Positions 56,701 to 64,000 of a DNA stretch of 64,000 nucleotides are shown in pieces. The notes under the pieces are model-generated. The model did no database searches and was not told where the DNA came from. It saw only the letters and a program-made list of their open reading frames with translations. The stretch comes from Owenia fusiformis (lineage: Eukaryota > Annelida > Polychaeta > Sabellida > Oweniidae), in NCBI GenBank assembly GCA_903813345.2, contig CAIIXF020000003.1, positions 29,901,248 to 29,965,247 on the forward strand. Direction: 5' to 3'. Numbering within the stretch: position 1 is the stretch's first letter; each line of letters begins with the position of its first letter. A program made the position numbers and the translations under genes.

Positions 56701-57153
56701 TGCGACGGAGATGATCAATGCGGACATTCTCAGTAGCAATACAGATCGGTGCAGCACAAGAACTGACCAATCAGAAGGCTTCATTTTACAGATCATACGA
56801 TAATAATGTAGACGAAACGATTTTTGACAAAACTTTTGTGACTCAAAATTTACTGAAGGGGTCACGGCTGCTTACAAATACCAATACGATCATCGCATCT
56901 TAGTATTACCAATTTATTAATGCCATCTTACAGTTGCTGAAGGGATCGGAAGGCAGCATTCAGTCATTTCTTGATTTACTCTTACTACTTATATTAAATA
57001 TTCAAAGAGAAGCTTACCAGGGGGCAAATCAACCAGATCACACTTGCTGTTTACGGCATAGGGAAGTGTCGACTTATTAGTAGGTGTTGTGCGCCAGCTC
57101 TCCACTTCTGTAGATAAGTCACGTGACAGCACAGAGGTTACTGGTTTGGCAAG
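53513..57153 (-). CDS. GATM: Glycine amidinotransferase (AGAT), seven exons, first exon missing
   Basis: AGAT moves the amidino group of arginine to glycine, making guanidinoacetate and ornithine, the first step of creatine synthesis in mitochondria. Exons in transcript order: 57153-57018, 56533-56421, 55846-55651, 55310-55120, 54653-54516, 54383-54152, 53739-53513. Phases close (1,0,1,0,0,1), giving 410 residues to the stop; the human enzyme has ~423. Signature stretches: [85 protein letters not shown] and [20 protein letters not shown]. The catalytic Cys (HCWTCD), His (MHID) and Asp (FDTADF) are present, so it should be active. A transit-peptide first exon must lie above 57153 and was not recognised. 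Confidence 0.96.
54152..54383 (-). CDS. GATM: GATM exon 7
   Basis: The acceptor is actctttttcaaaag and the donor CCAGCAG|gtacac; 232 bp, phase 0 to 1. It encodes [20 protein letters not shown] and [20 protein letters not shown], containing the catalytic His. Confidence 0.95.
54516..54653 (-). CDS. GATM: GATM exon 6
   Basis: The acceptor is cattttatag and the donor AGTCAA|gtaagt; 46 codons in phase 0. It encodes [20 protein letters not shown] and [20 protein letters not shown], including the conserved Asp. Confidence 0.95.
55120..55310 (-). CDS. GATM: GATM exon 5
   Basis: The acceptor is atttttatag and the donor AATGAA|gtaagt; 191 bp, phase 1 to 0. It encodes [40 protein letters not shown] and [19 protein letters not shown]. 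Confidence 0.95.
55651..55846 (-). CDS. GATM: GATM exon 4
   Basis: The acceptor is catattgtttgtag and the donor TCTCATG|gtgagg; 196 bp, phase 0 to 1. It encodes [31 protein letters not shown] and YKTPDFESH. Confidence 0.95.
56421..56533 (-). CDS. GATM: GATM exon 3
   Basis: The acceptor is ttataatgtcag and the donor GTTCAG|gtaaat; 113 bp, phase 1 to 0. It encodes [20 protein letters not shown] and [14 protein letters not shown], the first strand and loop of the amidinotransferase fold. Confidence 0.95.
56600..56806. mobile_element. Foldback element, family B copy 2
   Basis: agttattgaatgatttgaag, gatatattctgctcgagaaa, ctgagaatgtcccctccgta and ccaatcag..ttttacagatcatacgata match 9677-9990, but the middle inverted arm is missing. 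It sits in the GATM intron 56534-57017. Confidence 0.7.
57018..57153 (-). CDS. GATM: GATM exon 2 (first visible)
   Basis: The acceptor is tttttgttttag and the donor CCCCCTG|gtaagc; 136 bp, phase 0 to 1. It encodes [40 protein letters not shown] and LPPG, the variable region before the catalytic domain. It lacks a start Met, and the acceptor shows an upstream exon. Confidence 0.85.
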
Positions 57154-57339
57154 CTAAAACAAAAAGGATAATAAACAATTTAAAGAATGTTCTATCTATA
57201 TGATCTACTTTCTCCAAATGAGGTTGTGAGCTGTGTTGCACCTTTACCTTTATTTTGCAAGTGGAAAGCTCCTTCAACCTCTTGACATCACCTCAGAAAT
57301 GACCGTCTTGACAATATTGGCCCAAATATGGCTAAAATC

Positions 57340-57445
57340 ACTTGAGAAGTGCTCAAAATGGTGAAAAACTGCATGATTTTGAAAGAATTTTTGGCCAGGG
57401 AGGGGGGGGGGTTCGCCCAAACCCGTTGAACCCCCTGGCTACATA
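57340..57445. mobile_element. Partial MITE related to 8616-8778
   Basis: aatggtgaaaaactgcatga, ttttgaaagaatttttggcc, then a G-run and ccccctggctac match the 3' two thirds of the 8616 element. The left end is absent. Confidence 0.6.
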
Positions 57446-57599
57446 ATAATGTAATGTAATGTAATCATCACATTAAATTTCCAGACAAAGTTGATAAGGT
57501 TAAAGTATAAGCAGCAAGGACAGATTCGTAAATTGGCAAGGTGGGGGCACAAAATAAGTTCACCCGTTTGAAACCTAATTATCCCATCAAACAAAGTTC

Positions 57600-57835
57600 A
57601 GAAGGATATAGGGAATGTCTTCGTCTGTCCGTGCGTACATCTGTTTGTATGACTGTTCGTTCGTATGTATATCCGTCCGTCCGTCCGTCCAGGCAATAAC
57701 TCAAATACCTTTGGCCTGAATTTATTGATATTTTGTACGCATATGCCCTATGGGGATATAAGTTTTGCTTGAAAGCCGATTTTCAAAATGGCCACTCATT
57801 TCAAAGTGGCTGCCATTTTTGTGCTGATTTTACAG
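57600..57835. repeat. TCCG-microsatellite-bearing dispersed repeat
   Basis: atccgtccgtccgtccgtcc is followed by aggcaataactcaaatacct, then ttgatattttgtacgcatat and ttcaaaatggccactc. Non-coding; it has the look of a dispersed repeat body, but only one copy is in this window. Confidence 0.45.
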
Positions 57836-58239
57836 TAATTTAGGTACAGTATATAAAACTGTAATAATTATAAAAAAGTTATATAGGACATTGATAAAGC
57901 TAGAAATGTAGATATTTAAGAAATACGAGTGGCACCCATCTTGAAAAATAGCAGCATTAACACGCTATTTTACAATTTTTGCTGTAACTTGAAAAGTAGT
58001 GGAGCAATTTTGTTCATATGTGGTATGTGAATACCATAAGCATGGCACAGTGTCTTATGACACTTTGGGTAGTAGGCACAAAAATGAATACAGTAAAGAA
58101 TAAAATAAAAATAAAAAATAAAATTATCATTGCCGGGACTCTAACCCGCAACCTCCCGCTCACTTACCAAGTGTGCGTTGGCATGGACCTAGCAGGTGTT
58201 ATGAATCAGAGCAATAATTAACATTTCAGAAATAACTCC

Positions 58240-60720
58240 TATATATATATATCTTTTATTGACTCTTTAGATGTCATGACCTGACATATTAGTCATTACA
58301 AAATGAAATTTCACAAAACTACACTATATACAATTTATACAAAAAACTTGTTATTTACATATATGTTATAATATACTTTAGGTGTGATGCATCCAAAATG
58401 TTAATCTCCAGGCAAGTTTAAGTTTTTGAATGATTTTGTAATAAAACTTCCAACTTGCTTTTGCACATATTTATCTTTTGAAGATATTAACATAATGAAT
58501 GTATTTTCAGGATCATGTTGATCAACATTAATTTTGCTAGTGATGTTGTCAAACAATATTTTTCTATTTTCTCTATGTAAATGGCATTTAATCATGAAAT
58601 GAACCTCATTTTCTATTTTCCCACAAAAGTTACATAATCTTTCATATTCAGGTTTTGGCCGTGGTTTTACATGTCTACCCAGTTCTATTTGTAATTTATG
58701 TGAACTTAATCTCAGTTGTGAAATTGATTGCCTGTGATTTTTGTTTTGAAGGCTTAAATATTGTTCTCTTTCAAAAGTTGTTTTGAATTTAATGTTTGTT
58801 CTTAAAACTGGGTATAATTGTAAATCACACTTCCATTTCTCCTTATAATTTTGGTACAATATTTTAGTTAGGTTCTTTTTAAATACATAGTCATCCTCAA
58901 CAACTTGTTCATTCCAAGTGCTTTGGAGATTACAATCTTTTAAAATATTATGAACCTTACTTGACCAAGTATTTTTAAATCCTAAACTGTACATTTCATA
59001 ATCATATAGATATGCTTTATAAAGGAGGTTATCTGGACAAAGTTGTATAAGCCGTATCCAATATTTAATAAGATGAATATCAAAGCACAAACTAAGTGGA
59101 AAACAACCCAGCTCTCCATAGACTGCTAGGGTTGCAGTTGATGTTTTCACACCAAGGATGCTTTTTAAAAAGGACAGGTGAATAGTTTCAAGTGACTTGA
59201 TATGTTTTTTACTTGACCATATTTCTGAACCATACATCAAAATTGGTTGGACAAGTGAATCAAATAAATGTAAGGCAACGGATATGGGAATGTCATTAAA
59301 CTTGTGATATTGTTGCTTTATTTTGAATAAAGCTTTTCTAGATTGTTCTTTAAGATAGCATATTTGTTTATCAAAATTATTTTTACTGTTGAAGATACAC
59401 CCTAGGTATTTGTAGTCTTCTACACATGCAATCACTTCATCATTGAATTTAAAAGTTTCATCTGATTTAGAGTTAAAAATAATAGCCTTTGTTTTAACTG
59501 TGTTGACAACAAGATGATAGTTTCTGCAAAAATCGAAGAGAGAGTCTAGCATAGATTGCGCCCCAGATTTAGAGCTAGCCATTAATACTAAGTCATCAGC
59601 CCAAAGTAGATGGTTTAAAGAAACACCTTCAAACTCGATACCATGTTCTGAGGGAAGAAAATCTTTCAAGTCATCTAAAAAATGGTTGAAAAGATATGTA
59701 CTGAGAACAGAGCCCTGCATAACTCCAATTCCAGTATTGTATATTGGAGTAATGCCATCTTTAAGTTTGAGACATGATTTCGATTTTTTATACATGCTAT
59801 CAATAATTTTAAACATTTTTGAACTTGGATGTATCCCTGATTTACATAATTTATAAAGAAGTGCTGTCCTGTTGACATAATCAAACGCTTTCCTAAAATC
59901 GACCATTATACAATATAGAGGCTTTTTCTGCCTCTTAAAATGTGAAATAATAGTATTTAAAATGAACAAATTATCTGTTGTACAGTGACCAGATTTGTAA
60001 GCACCTTGTAACGGGTCTTGAATATTGAGCATTTCTGCGTTGAACACTAATCTTGTTTGAATGATTGTATCAAAATCATTTCCTAAACAAGCAAGTACAT
60101 TAATTCCTCTGTAATTATCTGGATTGAAACGTGATCCTTGTTTGTAAAGAGTGGAGAGCATACCGATACTCCATTCTTCAGGGTAATCTCCTTTATCAAA
60201 AATAAAATTAAAAAGTGCAGTAAAATCCAATGATAGAGCTTTACAATTTTTGATAATATTAGATGGTAAACCATCAATACCTGGCGATTTATTAGCATTA
60301 ATTCTATTTAAGGCATTTAGAACCTCTTTTTCATGTATGACATTGTTAAGTAAATGATCACTAATTTGTAATGAATCTGTTTATGAATTATGCATGTTAT
60401 ATTCCAATATAAAGATTTGCATTTTCTCTAAAGTTTCATAATCAAAAGAGTCATAATTTAGGTGCTTTTTTAAAAGTATCAAAAAGTACAGAGGTTGAAA
60501 TTGGTATATCTCTGCTTTCATTTTTACCAGGGATAGAATGTACCATTTTCCAAAATTCTGTGGGATTATGAGATTTAAAGTTTAATAATGATTTCAATAA
60601 GTCAGTTTGATATGCTCGTTTTTCAACTTGGCTAAATGGTTTGAAAATGATATTACAGATATTATTAGAATACATGACTCAGTGAAATCTTTAATCTAAA
60701 TCTGGAAATAATACTGTTTC
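58240..60720 (-). mobile_element. LINE (CR1/L2-like) copy 1, 5'-truncated, reverse transcriptase largely intact
   Basis: A non-LTR retrotransposon read on the minus strand. From 60380 down to 58401 one frame runs ~660 codons: LNRINANKSPGIDGLPSNII (fingers), MVDFRKAFDYVNRTAL (catalytic Asp block), GVMQGSVLSTYLFN (altered from the usual GxxQGCxLSP), LLWADDLVLM (catalytic pair, W in place of F or Y), and a C-terminal CNFCGKIENEVHFMIKC zinc-knuckle-like motif. Further upstream, 60675-60451 encodes NPTEFWKMVHSIPG in another frame, with a stop at 60381-60383. The endonuclease is absent. The 3' end is AATAAAAGATATATAT, a microsatellite tail rather than poly(A), as in CR1/L2. Confidence 0.88.
58401..60380 (-). 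CDS. LINE reverse transcriptase and C-terminal domain, open frame
   Basis: This is the uninterrupted part of the LINE reading frame: about 659 codons if read from the stop at 60381, or 609 from the first Met (60230). The catalytic Asp residues of the RT palm are present (VDFRKAFD and WADDL). Lack of an endonuclease and a full 5' end makes autonomous movement unlikely. The stop sits at 58401-58403. Confidence 0.85.
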   Translation of the reverse strand, partial: TDSLQISDHLLNNVIHEKEVLNALNRINANKSPGIDGLPSNIIKNCKALSLDFTALFNFIFDKGDYPEEWSIGMLSTLYKQGSRFNPDNYRGINVLACLGNDFDTIIQTRLVFNAEMLNIQDPLQGAYKSGHCTTDNLFILNTIISHFKRQKKPLYCIMVDFRKAFDYVNRTALLYKLCKSGIHPSSKMFKIIDSMYKKSKSCLKLKDGITPIYNTGIGVMQGSVLSTYLFNHFLDDLKDFLPSEHGIEFEGVSLNHLLWADDLVLMASSKSGAQSMLDSLFDFCRNYHLVVNTVKTKAIIFNSKSDETFKFNDEVIACVEDYKYLGCIFNSKNNFDKQICYLKEQSRKALFKIKQQYHKFNDIPISVALHLFDSLVQPILMYGSEIWSSKKHIKSLETIHLSFLKSILGVKTSTATLAVYGELGCFPLSLCFDIHLIKYWIRLIQLCPDNLLYKAYLYDYEMYSLGFKNTWSSKVHNILKDCNLQSTWNEQVVEDDYVFKKNLTKILYQNYKEKWKCDLQLYPVLRTNIKFKTTFEREQYLSLQNKNHRQSISQLRLSSHKLQIELGRHVKPRPKPEYERLCNFCGKIENEVHFMIKCHLHRENRKILFDNITSKINVDQHDPENTFIMLISSKDKYVQKQVGSFITKSFKNLNLPGD

Positions 60721-60844
60721 ATTAAGTTTTAATTCTGCAGGTTAACATCCATCTTAGATTCTTGTCCCACAAGAACTTTTACGCGAACAGGACTTGAGTT
60801 GCGTAAACTAAATGCGCAATCGATGTTGAAGTTCTACTTTAAAA

Positions 60845-61200
60845 GATTACACATTTGACATTGAAGAACCTTGAATAATTACAAAGAGGAAAATATAGAT
60901 TTAAGTTTTACCTTTTTAATATTTGCGCTTTGGCGCAAAAGTATACTGCTGAGTCTCCTAAGATGCATTATTCTCTTGCACGTGATGATGCTCTGGATGT
61001 GTGATAATAGCTGTTAACTTTAAGTAATGTCCAGGCGGAAGAGAAATTGTGACTTGATCAAAAGTCCAAAGTTTAAGTTTTTTAGATAAATCAGTATGGG
61101 ATTGGTGGAAACAAAACATTATGTCATCTCTAAAACCTCTTATCTATAAATGATAAGTTCGAATCAATTATTCACATATCCAGAAGTCCAAAAACAAGTT
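60845..61200 (+). repeat. ~340-bp direct repeat, left copy
   Basis: acatttgacattgaagaacc, gaggaaaatatagatttaag, gatgatgctctggatgt and catctctaaaacctcttatc recur in the same order at 63470-63815. Similarity is high but clearly imperfect. Confidence 0.88.
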
Positions 61201-61384
61201 CTTATGTCTGCAAACTGAAACCAATTGAACTTTGATAAGCTTACATAATAAGCTTCTGAAATTTCTAGTAGTGTTATACTTCTAGAAGCAAAATATATCT
61301 GTATTGATTTATATCTAAATTTTTCAAGATCAAATTTTGCCTTGCTTCAAATAAAATAAATCTTTTTCAAACATCATGTACACA

Positions 61385-61430
61385 TTACTAGGAGTTCATA
61401 TTTGACCTCACCTAACTTAGGAGTTCATAT
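61385..61430 (+). repeat. Left flank of the interrupted minisatellite
   Basis: Two units of ggagttcatatttgacctca ending gagttcatat stop exactly where LINE copy 2 begins (actgcggtgta). Confidence 0.85.
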
Positions 61431-62903
61431 ACTGCGGTGTACGGATTCAGGATGAGATGATCAATCACTTTTTGTGGGCAGACGATTTGAAACTAATCTC
61501 AACCACTGCCGAGGGTCTTCAAAGACAACTCGATGCTTTATTTAATTTCTGCAAAAGTTATAGAATGATAGTTAATACAATAAAAACAAAAGTTCTCTTG
61601 TATAATACAAAGAAAACAGATACTTTCTTTCACTTCAATGGCCAAAAAATAGAATGTGTTACTGAATATAAATATCTTGGGTGTATCCAAACTACCGATA
61701 ATAAATCTGACAAAAATATTAAACATCTAATTGGTAAATCAAGAAAGGCAATTTTTTAAATAAAAAGCCAATATAAGAAATTTGGTGATGTACCAGTCAA
61801 TGTAGCTTTACATCTTTTTGACACCCTAGTAACACCCATTCTTACATATGGGTGTGAGATATGGCAAACAGAAAAACATAAATGATCTTGAAATGGTGCA
61901 CTTGAGATTTATTAAATCAATTCTCGGAGTAAATAGACAAACTGCCAGTCCAGCAATTTATGGAGACTTAGGCCGTTTTCCAATTTCTGTAAAATTTGAG
62001 ACTGCATTAATAAAATACTGGATAAGAATCCTCCAACTCCCCCCAACAAATATACTCCATAAAGCATATTCCTATGAAAAGGAAATGCACGAATTAGGTT
62101 TTCAAACTTGGGCTACAAAAGTTTATGATATTTTATGTAAAACTAATATGACAAAACACTGGGAGGATCAAGATAATTTAGAAAATAAAGAAATGGTACC
62201 ATTCAATGTTGAAAAAACCTTGAGGAGTAACTTTGTTGATAAATGGAAAACTGATATTAATCACAACTTCCCTATACTTCGCACATATAACACCTTTAAG
62301 AATGACTTTTCTTTGGATACTTATACTAAACTTGATAATAGAAAATATAGACAATCAATAGCCAGGTTTAGACTAAGCTCACACAAACTTCGAATTGAAA
62401 CAGGCCGCTATTCTAAACCTAAACCTATTCCAATAAATGATAGACTTTGCCTAACTTGTAAATCTGTAGAAGATGAAAAACATTTTTTTTATTAATTGTA
62501 AAAAACATGATGCACAAAGGAGTGTCCTTCTAGAAAAAATGAAAGAAATATTTGGACCCGATTTTCTAATCAATGAAACAAATTTTAAAATGCTACTGTC
62601 TTCGCAAAATATTACTGTTCAAAGGCATATTGGCAAATATGTTTACCATTCTTTCCAAAATTTAGAGTAGACTACAATTACTGTGCTACACTGCTGATAT
62701 CTTCTTTTTTATCTTTTATGCATCAAGTTTTATAGAAAGCCTGTAGCCTCATACTAATGATTATATGTTACATGTATAAAGTTTAGTTTGAAATATAGTC
62801 TAGGGTTTAGTTAATAGTGTAGTATTGTCTTGTGTCAAGACAGCCTAGTTTGTACATAGACTAATGTGTCATGTTTTGATACAAAATGTCAATAAAAGAA
62901 AAT
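61431..62903 (+). mobile_element. LINE copy 2, truncated within the RT domain, inactivated
   Basis: On the plus strand it starts mid-RT (INHFLWADDLKLISTTAEGL), then VNTIKTKVLLYN, TEYKYLGCI, HLFDTLVTPILTYGCEIW and CLTCKSVEDEKHFF. Breaks: a TAA at 61757-61759, a frameshift near 61880 and another at a T-run near 62490. It ends TCAATAAAAGA, the same 3' end as copy 1. Only about half the residues match copy 1, so they are different subfamilies. Minisatellite units flank both sides, marking the insertion borders. Confidence 0.88.
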
Positions 62904-63135
62904 ATATTTGACCTCACCTAACTTAGGAGTTCATATTTAACCTCATCTAATTTAGGAGGTTGTATTTGACCTCACCTTACTTAGGAGTTCATATTTGACC
63001 TTACCTAACTTAGGAGTTCATATTTGACCTCACCTAACTTAGGAGTTCATATTTGACCTTACCTAACTTAGCAGTTCATATTTGACCTCACCTAACTTAA
63101 GAGTTCATATTTGACCTTACCTAACTTAGTAATTT
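62902..63135 (+). repeat. ~29-bp minisatellite ggagttcatatttgacctca...
   Basis: About eight units, each ggagttcatatttgacctca followed by cctaactta, at 29-30-bp spacing. They resume at atatttgacc directly after the LINE tail. Downstream it fades into tact/actt short repeats up to ~63245. Confidence 0.9.
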
Positions 63136-63469
63136 TAGTAACTCACTAAGTTACTTACTTTTAACTAATTAACTCAGTAACAATCTTAGTAACCAACTAA
63201 TTTATGAGCATACTTACTTGCTTGCTTACTTACTTGCTTATTTACTTACTAAAAAGCCTTTGAGTCTCTGTAGGATTGCTTACAATCTCAATGTCTAGTT
63301 ATTTCTTATTCGGTAAAAAAACACCCACAGCTTCAAAATTGTATAGGTCCTTTAAATGGCAAAATGGCCTTTAATAATTAAAAAAGTGAAAAATAGAAAC
63401 AAAACATAAAAATGAATGAAACTGAATCTGATCTGAAATAACATTGAAGAACCCTTACAAGTTAAAAGA

Positions 63470-63815
63470 TGTCACATTTGACATTGAAAAACCTTGAATA
63501 ATTAAAACGAGGAAAATATAGATTTAAGTTTTACCTTTTTAATATTTGCAATTTGGCGCAACAATATACTGCTGAGCCTCCTAAGATGCATTTTTCTTTT
63601 GTGTGTGATGATGCTCTGGATGTTTGATAATAGCTGTTAACTTTGACAGACGGAAGAGAAATGGCATGGCCAAAAGTCCAAAGTATAATTTTTTTAAATA
63701 GATTATCATGGGATTGGTAGAAACATAAGGTCATCTCTAAAACCACTTATCTATTAATGATAAGTTGGTCACTGAATAATTGACATATTTAAAAGTTTTA
63801 GAACAAGCTCATACC
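63470..63815 (+). repeat. ~340-bp direct repeat, right copy
   Basis: It is the counterpart of 60845-61200, about 2.6 kb downstream, with LINE copy 2 and the minisatellite between them. It has no coding frame of note. Confidence 0.88.
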
Positions 63816-64000
63816 TTTGTATGTCATCTTTAAACTAAAAATTAAATCCTAAAACGCTTCTTGAGGTCATATGTAATACCTTAGCTATACTCCAGTTTTC
63901 TTATAAACATTGGTGATGCATTGCTACATCTTTAACATATACATAAAAACATAACTTTACACATTTAGTAAGCTCTATTAAAACATTGATATCTCAGGAA

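Larger units (their letters stand above)
57154..58239. other. Upstream flank of the visible GATM exons
   Basis: The GATM first exon could lie here but I could not identify a Met-starting, Arg-rich transit peptide with a donor. It holds the partial MITE at 57340, the TCCG repeat at 57600 and, at about 58130-58190 on the minus strand, a weak tRNA-like remnant (gggttagagtcccggc). Confidence 0.4.

Overview
This is a window of an AT-rich animal nuclear genome with small exons, long introns and very many dispersed repeats. The protein-coding genes are ordinary metazoan genes: a ciliary coiled-coil protein, an SLC6 amino-acid transporter and glycine amidinotransferase. Microsatellite-tailed LINEs, tRNA-derived SINEs and many small inverted-repeat transposons point to an invertebrate, either a non-vertebrate deuterostome or a lophotrochozoan. 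I cannot name the species. All exon borders below were read by hand from splice signals, reading phase and recalled protein families; no alignment was run.

Layout. (1) 1-2120 is intron or upstream sequence of the first gene, filled with a ~160-bp satellite and two tRNA-derived SINEs. (2) 2121-5109 (+) holds the last five coding exons of CCDC113 (CFAP263). (3) 5110-11650 is a gene-poor interval with several MITEs. (4) 11651-35879 (-) is a complete ten-exon SLC6 transporter of the SLC6A18/19/20 (B0AT) type. All phases close, giving a 768-residue product. Its introns hold a 107-bp tandem duplication of part of exon 7, a ~2-kb CATGG-rich palindromic array with a ~340-bp foldback, an 83-bp tandem repeat, a TTAA-flanked element and a 1,293-bp transposon with 44-bp terminal inverted repeats and a 5-bp target duplication. 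(5) 35880-41534 is non-coding and repeat-rich. (6) 41535-42083 (+) is an intronless, CIB-like EF-hand gene with a predicted myristoylation signal. (7) 43601-51440 (+) holds scattered exon-like segments of a gene I do not recognise; some look damaged. (8) 51935-52800 is a clean 162-bp satellite array, the same family as at 1-1765 but in the opposite orientation. (9) 53513-57153 (-) carries seven exons of glycine amidinotransferase (GATM/AGAT); only the first, transit-peptide exon is missing. (10) 58240-64000 holds two divergent LINE fragments facing away from each other, one inserted in a ~29-bp minisatellite, flanked by a ~340-bp direct repeat.

The genes do not form an operon or pathway; they are independent neighbours. 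The most interesting non-genic items are the CACGGTG-ended transposon with a 5-bp target duplication (a Transib/RAG-like signature, unproven), the partial exon duplication directly beside a MITE insertion, and the SLC6 C-terminal tail carrying four RxRxxS kinase-type motifs.
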